The translations under genes and the position numbers were made by a program. A DNA stretch of 64,000 nt from Pseudophaeobacter leonis (lineage in GTDB: Bacteria; Pseudomonadota; Alphaproteobacteria; Rhodobacterales; Rhodobacteraceae). The notes under the pieces are model-generated. The model did not search any database, had not been told where the DNA came from, and worked only from the letters and a program-made list of their open reading frames with translations. The stretch's first letter is position 1, and the number at the start of each line of letters is the position of its first letter. The stretch covers positions 62,001 through 126,000 of the forward strand of contig NZ_MWVJ01000006.1 of NCBI RefSeq assembly GCF_002087335.1, read 5' to 3'. Of the stretch, positions 1 to 9,008 are shown one piece after another.

Positions 1-174
1 CTTTGCAAAACATATTCCCAGTCGTTTATCAGATCAGCAGCCAAGGAAAAGGGGCGAGCCGCAAAAGACATTGCGGCAAGTGGTTTGCTCGCTTAGTTTC
101 CTAGCAAGTAACCCATTGGCAGAAGCAATTCCCAAAGGTTGGTTTCGACCGGCTTGCGGCAAACAGAGGTTTTC

Positions 175-1648
175 ATGACCGGTTTCAGCAGAACGCTTGC
201 AACGCTCTTCATTCTGGCCCTGGCCGCTCCCGCCGGCACCCCCGCCCGGGCCCAGGACGACAGGATCATCACCAGTCAGGATGAAATCGGGGGCGTCTAC
301 GAGGGCACCTTCCGGGGCGGCCTGCAACATGGCACCGGCACCTACCGCCTGCCCAATGGCTATGAGTATTCCGGCGCCTGGGTTGACGGCGAAATTCTTG
401 GGCTGGGCGTGGCGCGCTTTCCCAATGGATCGATCTACGAGGGCGAATTCGTCAAAGGTAAGCCCGAAGGACTGGGCAAAATCCCCCTGGCGGATGGCGG
501 CACCTATGAAGGCGAGTGGATGGCTGGCGTCATCAATGGCCAGGGCGTTGCAGTCTATGCCAATGGCGTGCGCTACGAGGGCAGCTTTGTTCAGGGCCAG
601 CATCAGGGCAAGGGTGTGATGCAAAACCCCGGCGGCTATGAATACAATGGCGACTGGGTTGAGGGGCGCAAAGAGGGCAAGGCCACCATCACCTATCCTG
701 ATGGCGCCACCTATCAGGGCGATATTCGCGATGGTCAGCTGCACGGGGTTGGCACGCTGGAGATGCCGGACGGGCTGCGCTACGAGGGCGATTGGGCCGA
801 CAATCAGATGAACGGGGTCGGCACCCTCACCCAGCCCAACGGCGATGTCTACAGCGGCCCGCTGGCCAACGGCCGCCGTCAGGGTATCGGCACCCAGACC
901 CATGCCAATGGCGACACATTTGAGGGCATGTTCGAAGACGACCTGCGCCACGGCACCGGCACGTTCACCAAGACAGATGGCTATACCTATACCGGCGCCT
1001 GGCTGGCCGGGCAGATCGAAGGCCAGGGCCGCGTGACCTATCCCGACGGCTCGGTCTATGAGGGCGCCTTTCAGGACGACCTGTCCCATGGCGTCGGCAA
1101 GATCACCTATCCTGATGGCTCGACCTATGAAGGCGACTGGATTTCCGGCGTCATTGAGGGCAATGGCACTGCCACCTACCCCAATGACGCCGGTCTACAA
1201 AGGCGCCTTTGTGAATGCCCGCAACCACGGTCAGGGCATCATGACGGATGCCAGCGGCTATCTGTATGACGGCGGCTGGCAGGACGGGCAGCGCCACGGC
1301 GAAGCAAGGGTGACCTATGCAGATGGCTCGATCTATACTGGCAGTTTTGTCAACAGCCAACGCCACGGCAGCGGCAAGATCGAAATGCCCAGCGGCTTTA
1401 TCTATGAGGGCGACTGGACAGAGGGAAAGATTACCGGTGAGGGCAAGGCCACCTATGCCAATGGCGATATCTATGTGGGCGCCTTTGTGAACGGCAAGCG
1501 GCAGGGCCCCGGCACCATGACCTATACCGGCGGGCAGACGGGCAGCGGCAGCTGGAACAACGGCGCGCCCCCCAATGCCGATGCTGAAGCAGACGAAGCG
1601 GCTGAAACAGAGACTGAAGCACAGCCAGACGCCACCGCATCACAATAA
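175..1648 (+). CDS. Secreted MORN-repeat protein (frameshifted)
   Basis: The protein has a hydrophobic signal peptide (about residues 1-26, ending near ARAQ) followed by about twenty MORN repeats of roughly 23 residues (pattern G-x-Y-x-G-x-W/F plus YPDG or YANG). It ends in an acidic Glu/Ala/Thr-rich tail. The ATG at 175 is preferred over the upstream GTG at 139 because it follows an AGAGG ribosome site and begins the signal peptide. The frame shifts near 1192: before it the repeats are in one frame, after it (from VYKGAF) in the next, which fits one extra base. The intact protein would be about 490 residues. MORN repeats form beta-hairpin solenoids, often at membranes; the bacterial role is unknown and nothing here gives a specific function. 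It is transcribed alone, ahead of the leuA leader. Confidence 0.8.
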
Positions 1649-1660
1649 GCCAGCAGGCGC

Positions 1661-1690
1661 CAGTGGGTTCCTGTGGGTTCCTGTGGGGGC
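1661..1690. repeat. Three 10-bp tandem repeats downstream of the MORN gene
   Basis: The units are CAGTGGGTTC, CTGTGGGTTC and CTGTGGGGGC, contiguous and just after the MORN stop codon. A looser repetition of GCAGGTCT follows at about 1735-1765. The rest of the gap to the leuA promoter shows no gene. Confidence 0.7.
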
Positions 1691-1826
1691 CGGGTGCCGC
1701 AGGCCTGTGGTGAAACACAGGTCTGACATCACAACGCAGGTCTGCACGTCTCCAGCCCGCAGGTCTTTGCCCTGCACATCTTTGGCGCGCCCACAACAAA
1801 ACCGATATTGCGCTTTGTTTTCCCTC

Positions 1827-1854
1827 TTTCCATTCGCAACCGCCTCTGTATAAA
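1827..1854 (+). promoter_or_regulatory. Candidate promoter of the leuA leader
   Basis: TTTCCA (1827-1832) and TATAAA (1849-1854) are 16 bp apart. This would start the transcript near 1861, about 25 bases before the leader-peptide ATG. The -35 match is only moderate. Confidence 0.4.
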
Positions 1855-1886
1855 TTGCCGCTATGACAGTTTGCGCAGATATCCCT

Positions 1887-1949
1887 ATGACCGACGCCGC
1901 CTTTCGCGGCGCGTCTCTGCGTGCCCTACTGCTCCTAGTCCGCCTCTGA
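1887..1949 (+). CDS. leuL: leuA leader peptide (leucine attenuator)
   Basis: This is a 20-codon ORF ending in RALLLLVRL and TGA. It has six leucines, four of them consecutive (CTA CTG CTC CTA at 1926-1937). Such a run directly upstream of leuA is the hallmark of a ribosome-stalling leader that senses charged tRNA-Leu, as in enterobacterial leuLABCD. The stop codon lies inside the 5' arm of the hairpin at 1943-1978, so ribosome position and RNA folding are physically linked. No strong Shine-Dalgarno precedes the ATG. The function is inferred from sequence and position. Confidence 0.75.
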   Translation: MTDAAFRGASLRALLLLVRL

Positions 1950-1999
1950 GCGTGCCTTTTGGCGCGTCCGCTCAGAGGAGATAGGCATGCGCGCCAAAA
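1943..1999 (+). promoter_or_regulatory. Interlocking RNA helices of the leuA leader (attenuator or pseudoknot)
   Basis: Helix A pairs CCTCTGAGCG (1943-1952) with CGCTCAGAGG (1969-1978), 10 of 10. Helix B pairs TTTTGGCGCG (1957-1966), in the loop of A, with CGCGCCAAAA (1990-1999), 10 of 10. Together they would form an H-type pseudoknot; otherwise they are alternatives. The 3' arm of A holds the AGAGG of the ribosome site for the small ORF at 1987, and the 3' arm of B covers its codons 2-5. No U-tract follows either helix, so control of translation initiation is more likely than intrinsic termination. The direction of the switch cannot be decided from sequence. Confidence 0.6.
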
Positions 2000-2061
2000 T
2001 ATGGACCGCCGAAAACGAGCTGCCAGAAATGGACCTCAGGACAGAGTTAGAAAGTTACTAA
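1987..2061 (+). CDS. 24-residue ORF abutting leuA (translational-coupling candidate)
   Basis: ATG at 1987 follows AGAGGAGA with 5-6 nt spacing. The TAA at 2059-2061 is one base before the leuA ATG at 2063. leuA itself has only a weak ribosome site, so translation of this ORF (begins MRAKIW, ends ELESY) may feed ribosomes to leuA by termination-reinitiation. Its ribosome site and first codons are the very bases paired in the two leader helices. It may be a regulatory ORF rather than a functional peptide; no homology is claimed. Confidence 0.5.
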   Translation: MRAKIWTAENELPEMDLRTELESY

Positions 2062-2062
2062 A

Positions 2063-3637
2063 ATGACCAATATCATTGACAAAGATCGCGTCTTGATCTT
2101 CGACACCACCCTGCGCGATGGCGAACAAAGCCCCGGCGCCACCATGACCCATGACGAAAAGCTTGAGATTGCCGAGCTGCTGGATGATATGGGCGTCGAC
2201 ATCATCGAGGCCGGCTTTCCCATTGCCTCTGAGGGCGACTTCAAAGCCGTGAGCGAGATTGCCGAGCGGTCAAAGAATTCGGTGATCTGCGGGCTGGCAC
2301 GGGCCAATTTCAAAGACATCGACCGCTGCGCCGAGGCCGTGCGCCAAGCGGCAAAGCCGCGCATTCACACCTTTATCGGCACCTCGGCACTGCACCGCGC
2401 CATTCCCAATCTCAGCATGGATGAGATGGCCGACCGCATCCACGAGACCGTCACCCATGCGCGCAATCTGGTGGACAATGTGCAGTGGTCGCCGATGGAT
2501 GCCACCCGCACGGAATGGGACTACCTGTGCCGGGTGATCGAGATCGCCATCAAGGCCGGCGCCACCACCATCAACATCCCCGACACCGTCGGCTATACAG
2601 CCCCTGCTGACAGTGCCGATCTGATCAAACGCCTGATCGAAACCGTGCCGGGCGCCGATGAGGTGATCTTTGCCACCCATTGCCACAATGACCTTGGCAT
2701 GGCGACGGCCAACTCGCTGGCCGCTGTCGCAGGCGGCGCGCGTCAGGTTGAGTGCACCATCAACGGCCTGGGTGAACGGGCCGGCAACACCGCCCTCGAA
2801 GAGGTGGTGATGGCGCTGAAAGTGCGCAATGACATCATGCCCTGGAAGACTGGCATCGACACCAAAAAGATCATGCATATCTCGCGCCGCGTCGCCACGG
2901 TGTCGGGCTTTTCGGTGCAGTTCAACAAGGCCATCGTCGGCAAGAACGCCTTTGCCCACGAAAGCGGCATCCATCAGGATGGCATGCTGAAGAACAAAGA
3001 AACCTTTGAAATCATGCGCCCCGAGGATGTCGGCCTCTCCGGCACCTCGCTGCCGCTTGGCAAACACTCGGGCCGGGCTGCGCTGCGCGACAAGCTCAAC
3101 ACATTGGGGTTCGAGGTCGGTGACAACCAGTTAAAAGACCTGTTTGTGCGCTTCAAAGAGCTGGCGGATCGCAAGAAAGAAGTCTTTGACGACGATATTA
3201 TCGCCCTGATGCGTTCGGGCGAGGATTCTGAGAACGACCATCTGCAACTGGTCTCGATGAAGGTTATCTGCGGCACCGGCGGCCCGGCCGAAGCCACAGT
3301 CGAGATGGAGGTGGATGGCAAGGATGTCACCGCGACCGCCGAGGGCGATGGCCCGGTGGATGCCACCTTTAAGGCCGTCCGCAAGATCTACCCCAACACG
3401 GCCCGTCTGCAGCTGTATCAGGTGAACGCGGTGACCGAAGGCACCGACGCCCAGGCCACAGTTTCGGTCCGCCTTGAGGAAGACGGTATTATTGCCACCG
3501 GCGAAAGCGCCAATACCGATACGGTTGTGGCCTCGGCCAAGGCCTATATCAATGCGCTGAACCGGGTGATTGTGCGCCGCGACCGGGTGGGCGAAGGGGC
3601 AGACGCCCGCGAAATCTCTTATAAAGACGTGACCTGA
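2063..3637 (+). CDS. leuA: 2-isopropylmalate synthase
   Basis: This enzyme condenses acetyl-CoA with 2-oxoisovalerate, the committed step of leucine synthesis. The 524-residue protein has the HMGL-like TIM barrel with the N-terminal signature FDTTLRDGEQSPGATM (metal and substrate binding), the metal-binding segment ATHCHNDLGMATANS and the GLGERAGN motif. A C-terminal LeuA regulatory domain (about residues 380-510) is where leucine inhibits. It is monocistronic: leader upstream, strong terminator downstream. Expression is probably set by the leucine-rich leader peptide and helices at 1887-1999. Confidence 0.95.
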   Translation: MTNIIDKDRVLIFDTTLRDGEQSPGATMTHDEKLEIAELLDDMGVDIIEAGFPIASEGDFKAVSEIAERSKNSVICGLARANFKDIDRCAEAVRQAAKPRIHTFIGTSALHRAIPNLSMDEMADRIHETVTHARNLVDNVQWSPMDATRTEWDYLCRVIEIAIKAGATTINIPDTVGYTAPADSADLIKRLIETVPGADEVIFATHCHNDLGMATANSLAAVAGGARQVECTINGLGERAGNTALEEVVMALKVRNDIMPWKTGIDTKKIMHISRRVATVSGFSVQFNKAIVGKNAFAHESGIHQDGMLKNKETFEIMRPEDVGLSGTSLPLGKHSGRAALRDKLNTLGFEVGDNQLKDLFVRFKELADRKKEVFDDDIIALMRSGEDSENDHLQLVSMKVICGTGGPAEATVEMEVDGKDVTATAEGDGPVDATFKAVRKIYPNTARLQLYQVNAVTEGTDAQATVSVRLEEDGIIATGESANTDTVVASAKAYINALNRVIVRRDRVGEGADAREISYKDVT

Positions 3638-3695
3638 CGGCGCGCCCTTTCCGGCTATGGTTCCGGCTACGGCTAAACTGCGACACATCATAGCG

Positions 3696-3729
3696 CGCCC
3701 GCCCCTGAACCTCCGGGGCGGGCGTTTTT
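3696..3729 (+). terminator. Rho-independent terminator of leuA
   Basis: GC-rich stem CGCCCGCCCC / GGGGCGGGCG (3696-3705 with 3715-3724) followed by TTTTT (3725-3729), about 60 bases after the leuA stop. Confidence 0.85.
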
Positions 3730-3840
3730 ATGTCCTGATCGAAGTTATTTGCGCAAACATCACGCCGCCCTCAAATTTACCGCTTTGAAATATGCCGTTG
3801 TTAGCCTGCCCCAGTTCGTTCTCCTAAAGTGGCAGCAAAA

Positions 3841-5292
3841 ATGCACCAAACCAGTATGGAAAACCCGTTGGCAGAAGCCTTTGACAGAAGTACCTATGCT
3901 GGCCTGATGCAGCGCGGCGCCTTCCAGGAGGTTATGATTGCCCTGCAGCCTCAGCTGGCCCGCGCCCCCTCGGACCCCGGAATGCTGGACCTTGTGGCTG
4001 ATTGCTATTTTGGACTTGGTCGCGCCGATCGCGGCATCGAAGTCCTCGAGGCCATTGTGGCCACCTGGCCGGACGACCTTGCGGCCTGGGGCAAACTGGG
4101 CGCCCGCAGCCTGCAAAGCGGCCATAAGGAGCGCGCCGCTGAGGCCTTTAAGGCAATTCTGAAACACAATCCCAATTCGGCGCAGGCCTTGAGCACGCTG
4201 TATCTTGCCGCGCCCTACACCTGGGACAGCGCACATGGCAAACGTCTGCGCAGGCTTGCCAGCAGCGCAAAACTGTCCAAGGCAGAAAAGGTCAGCGCCT
4301 CGAACACCTTGGGCAAGCTGGCCTCTGCTGCTGACAAACCGGCCATCGCGTTTCGCTATTTTCAGGTCGCCAAAGATGCAACCCCGGGAAGTTACGATTC
4401 GAGCGAAACATCAGCCTCTGTTGCCGCGCAATGCCAGAGCTTTGACCCCAAGCGGCTGCCGCAGATCACAACCACCGGAAACACGAAAACTGGCGACACC
4501 TCCCGGCCCTTGTTCGTTGTGGGCCTGCCCCGGTCTGGCACGACGCTGTTGGAAACCATGCTGAGGGCGCATCCCCACGTCGCCAGCATTGGCGAAAGCC
4601 CGGCTCTGATCCAAACCCGTCAGGCCATTCAGAACCACCTGCGCCAGCACGACCCTGCCGCGCCGGACTGGGCCTGGTGTGACCAGACAAGCCCCGAGCT
4701 GGCCCAGGCCGGACGCGAGGCCTATCTGGCGCAGCTTTCGCAACCCGATACCGCGCCCGGTACTGTCCCCTGCCGCGTCACCATCGACAAGCTGCCGCAA
4801 AACCTGTTTGAAATGGGCTTTGCCCGCATGATCCTGCCCGACGCGCGGTTTGTCTTTATGATGCGCCATCCGCTGGATATTGGCCTGTCGCTGTTCACCA
4901 CCAATTTTCATCAGGGCCACTACTATTCAAAAGACCTCAAATCGATCGGGCAGCACATTCGCGCCAACTACGCGTCTTTGGATGACTATATCCCAAAACT
5001 TGGCGACAGGGTGCGGCTGCAATCCTATCGCCAGCTTGTCGAAACCCCGGAGCCGCAGATGCGTGCCATCCTGGCGCATCTTGATCTTGGCTGGGAGGCT
5101 GCCTGCCTTGCGCCGCAAGACTCCAAAGAATCCGTCACCACCGCCTCGCTGCTGCAGGTGCGCGAAGGGGTGAACCGATCCGGCCTGAACAAATGGCAGC
5201 GTTTTGAGACGCAGCTACAGCCGCTGATTGACGCCCTGGGCGGCTGGGACTGGATCAAAGAGTGGGAAGCCCGCGACGCAACACTCGACTAG
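3841..5292 (+). CDS. TPR-containing sulfotransferase family protein
   Basis: The N-terminal half (about residues 20-190) consists of helical tetratricopeptide-like repeats. The C-terminal half is a PAPS-dependent sulfotransferase domain with the 5'-phosphosulfate loop GLPRSGTTLLETML at about residues 227-240 and a 3'-phosphate segment RFVFMMRHPLDIGLS. Proteins of this architecture transfer sulfate, probably to a protein or glycan; the substrate here is unknown. No clear ribosome site precedes any candidate start (GTG 3829, ATG 3841, ATG 3856); ATG 3841 is chosen. The gene stands alone between the leuA terminator and convergent rlmJ. Confidence 0.85.
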   Translation: MHQTSMENPLAEAFDRSTYAGLMQRGAFQEVMIALQPQLARAPSDPGMLDLVADCYFGLGRADRGIEVLEAIVATWPDDLAAWGKLGARSLQSGHKERAAEAFKAILKHNPNSAQALSTLYLAAPYTWDSAHGKRLRRLASSAKLSKAEKVSASNTLGKLASAADKPAIAFRYFQVAKDATPGSYDSSETSASVAAQCQSFDPKRLPQITTTGNTKTGDTSRPLFVVGLPRSGTTLLETMLRAHPHVASIGESPALIQTRQAIQNHLRQHDPAAPDWAWCDQTSPELAQAGREAYLAQLSQPDTAPGTVPCRVTIDKLPQNLFEMGFARMILPDARFVFMMRHPLDIGLSLFTTNFHQGHYYSKDLKSIGQHIRANYASLDDYIPKLGDRVRLQSYRQLVETPEPQMRAILAHLDLGWEAACLAPQDSKESVTTASLLQVREGVNRSGLNKWQRFETQLQPLIDALGGWDWIKEWEARDATLD

Positions 5293-5352
5293 CACAGCTA
5301 GCAAGCAAGGCGGCCAGGACGTCTTTTTTCCGCCTGTGTGATCTTACGATGG

Positions 5353-6141
5353 TTATTGCAGTCCGGCAAAAAGCCCATCCAGGCGGGCGCATTCCGCCTC
5401 GATGCCAAAGGGGGCATTGACCAGGAACATCCCAGAGCCGATCATCCGGTGCCCCTCGCGCGCCGCAGGGAACCGCACCTCATGGCGCAGCGCGCCGGGC
5501 AGGTTCTGGCTTTCCAGCGCCCGCAGCATTGGCCCATGGGCGCCATCTTGCAGGATCGGATACCAGAGCGCGATAATGCCAACGTTCCACTTGCGATGCA
5601 GCGTGGCGATGATGCCGGGAATGCGGCCGTAGTCGCTTTTGATCTCATAGCTCGGATCGATCAGCAAAAGCCCGCGCCGCGGCGTTGGCGGCGCCAGAGA
5701 CTGGGCCAGCTCAAACCCGTCCTGCATGTGTATTTTGGCCCGCCCCCGTGGCAGGGATTGACGCAGGGCTTCGTGTTCACCGGGATGCAGCTCGGCAAAA
5801 TGCAGGCTGTCTTGCGGACGCAGCAGATGGTGCGCAATCAACGGAGAGCCGGGATAGGCCGGCTCGCCATGCGCCGCCTTGCAAGCCGCAAGGGCCGCAA
5901 GCAACGGATGATCCGCAGGCAGGCTGCCATCGCCAAGAAGACGATCTATTCCGGCAGCAGCCTCGCCGGTCTTGATCGCTTCTGGCGCATCCAGATGATA
6001 CAGCCCGCGTCCGGCGTGGGTCTCGATATAGCTGACCGGTTTGTCCTTGCGCGTGAGATAAGACAGCATCGCAGCCAACAGCATGTGCTTTTGGACATCG
6101 GCCAGATTTCCGGCATGATAAATATGTTGATATGACAGCAT
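5353..6141 (-). CDS. rlmJ: 23S rRNA (adenine-2030 N6)-methyltransferase
   Basis: This is an RlmJ/YhiR-type SAM-dependent methylase acting on naked 23S rRNA. The start MLSYQHIYHAGNLADVQKH is the family's conserved N-terminus, so the start at 6141 is preferred to the longer frame reaching 6324. The SAM-binding segment is SYIETHAGRGLYHL. The catalytic motif IV reads DPSYE where many relatives have DPPY. Length is 262 residues. It is transcribed towards the sulfotransferase gene and divergently from mreB. Confidence 0.9.
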   Translation of the reverse strand: MLSYQHIYHAGNLADVQKHMLLAAMLSYLTRKDKPVSYIETHAGRGLYHLDAPEAIKTGEAAAGIDRLLGDGSLPADHPLLAALAACKAAHGEPAYPGSPLIAHHLLRPQDSLHFAELHPGEHEALRQSLPRGRAKIHMQDGFELAQSLAPPTPRRGLLLIDPSYEIKSDYGRIPGIIATLHRKWNVGIIALWYPILQDGAHGPMLRALESQNLPGALRHEVRFPAAREGHRMIGSGMFLVNAPFGIEAECARLDGLFAGLQ

Positions 6142-6365
6142 AGCACCGGCTCTAGCGCGTATTTGCCGCGCTGGGAACCACAAACCACTGGGCGGATAAC
6201 CCAGCGCAGCCCCAGCGCGCAGCTGACTCGCAGCGCCCCGGTCGCTGAGACCTTTGGCCGCAAAGTGCAACCCCAATGCCCATTGAGACACCCGCACCGG
6301 CGAAAAGGCGCTAGCAACGCGCAAAACGCCCTTTTACGGCAGGGCTGCGCTGGTATAAGACGTAG

Positions 6366-7472
<1,107 letters not shown>

Positions 7473-7534
7473 GCCCCGCTGCGCAGCCGCTCTGACACCT
7501 CAGAGCGCGCGCACGGATGCCGGAAAGGAGCCCC

Positions 7535-8476
7535 TTGGCCAAAGACCGCTCCCAGCGCGAAGATTATGCCGCGCCACTGCGCCGCCTGTTGGTTGCTGTG
7601 GTGTGCCTGTGTCTGGCCGCGCTGTTTTTGGTCTGGCGCATCGACAGCCCCCGGGTTGAGCGGTTTCGGGCCCAGCTGATTGACGCGGTTGTGCCCAATA
7701 TGGATTGGGCCATGGCGCCGGTGACCGGAACCATCAACCTGGTGCGTGACTTCCAAAGCTATCAGCGTCTGGCCGACCAGAACCGCGAGCTGCGCTCGGA
7801 ACTACGCCAGATGCGTGCTTGGAAAGAGGCCGCCCTGCAACTGGAACAGGAGAATGCCCGGCTTCTGGATCTCAACAATGTGCGTCTGGATCCCAAACTC
7901 GCCTTTATCACCGGCGTGGTGACAGCAGACAGCGGCTCTCCCTTTCGCCAATCGGTGATTTTGAACGTTGGCGCCCGCGATGGGCTTCAGGATGGCTGGG
8001 CCACCATGGATGGCATCGGCCTGGTTGGACGGATCTCTGGCACCGGGCGCAATACCGCACGGGTGGTTCTGCTCACCGATGCCGCCAGTGCGGTGCCTGT
8101 CACCATTCAGCCCTCAGGCCAGACTGCCCTGCTGACCGGCGACAACAGTGCCGCGCCGCTGCTGGCCTTTCTGGAAAACGCCGATCTGGTGCGCCCCGGC
8201 GACCGGGTTGTCACCTCGGGCGATGGCGCAGTGTTTCCCGCCGGGCTTTTGGTGGGTCAGGTCACCGAAGATCGCAGCGGCCGCATCCGGGTGCGCCTGT
8301 CAGCCGATTACGAACGGTTAGAGTATCTGCGGGTGCTGCGGCCCCACGGCACCCAGGTGATCCGCGACCCCGGCGGGCTGATTGTCCCTGCCCCCGGCGC
8401 CAATACCCCCAGATCCCGCCCCGGTGGTCTGGGCCTTGGCACAACCGCGCCAGCCACAGGAGCTGACAATGGCTGA
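7535..8476 (+). CDS. mreC: Rod shape-determining protein MreC
   Basis: MreC is a bitopic inner-membrane protein with a periplasmic beta-domain that links MreB to PBP2 and RodA. One membrane segment lies at about residues 14-34, followed by a coiled coil (NRELRSELRQMRAWKEAALQ) and the beta-rich MreC domain. TTG at 7535 is preferred to ATG 7517: it is 4 nt from a strong GGAAAGGAG and gives the family-like start MAKDRSQRED. The gene overlaps mreD by 8 bp. Confidence 0.9.
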   Translation: MAKDRSQREDYAAPLRRLLVAVVCLCLAALFLVWRIDSPRVERFRAQLIDAVVPNMDWAMAPVTGTINLVRDFQSYQRLADQNRELRSELRQMRAWKEAALQLEQENARLLDLNNVRLDPKLAFITGVVTADSGSPFRQSVILNVGARDGLQDGWATMDGIGLVGRISGTGRNTARVVLLTDAASAVPVTIQPSGQTALLTGDNSAAPLLAFLENADLVRPGDRVVTSGDGAVFPAGLLVGQVTEDRSGRIRVRLSADYERLEYLRVLRPHGTQVIRDPGGLIVPAPGANTPRSRPGGLGLGTTAPATGADNG

Positions 8477-9008
8477 GGTCTCTGCGGGACGCACCCTGAC
8501 GATGCGGGCCAGTTTTGCCGGGCTTGCTTTTGTGGTGATTTTCTTTCACCTGCTGCCCCTCGACACGGTGGCACGCAACTGGGCACCGCCGGATTTACTG
8601 ATCGCCCTTGCCATGGCCTGGTCGCTGCGGCGCCCTGACTATGTGCCGATCCTGCTTCTCACCCTGATCATGCTGCTCGCGGATTTTCTGTTCGACCGGC
8701 CGCCGGGGGTCTTGGCGCTTTTGGTGGTTCTGGGCTGCGAGTTCCTGCAGTCACGCACCCAACCACAGCATGAAACCACCTTTGCGGTTGAATGGCTCTC
8801 GGTAGCTCTGGTTATCGCGGCGATCACGCTTTTGAACCGGTTCATCCTGTCGCTCTTTGCGGTGGCGCAGGCCCCGCTCAGCCTGTCATTGATCGAAATG
8901 CTGGCGACAATCATAGCCTACCCAGTGGTGGTGCTGTTTAGTCAGGGCCTTTTGGGCGTGCGCAAACTGTCCCCCGCTGAGGCAGAAATCATGGGAGCGC
9001 GCGGATGA
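8469..9008 (+). CDS. mreD: Rod shape-determining protein MreD
   Basis: MreD is a small polytopic inner-membrane partner of MreC. The 179 residues contain about five hydrophobic helices, including segments near FAGLAFVVIFFHLLPL and VPILLLTLIMLLADFLF. The ATG lies inside the end of mreC and the TGA overlaps the mrdA start, so translation is probably coupled along the operon. Sequence conservation in MreD is low; the assignment rests on topology and position. Confidence 0.88.
   Translation: MAEVSAGRTLTMRASFAGLAFVVIFFHLLPLDTVARNWAPPDLLIALAMAWSLRRPDYVPILLLTLIMLLADFLFDRPPGVLALLVVLGCEFLQSRTQPQHETTFAVEWLSVALVIAAITLLNRFILSLFAVAQAPLSLSLIEMLATIIAYPVVVLFSQGLLGVRKLSPAEAEIMGARG

Noticed and set aside
34-1089. 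351-residue open frame antisense to the MORN gene
   Set aside because: Its repetitive appearance is only the reverse reading of the MORN repeats.
1943-1985. Intrinsic terminator in the leuA leader
   Set aside because: The hairpin is strong but is followed by AGATAGGC, not a T-tract.
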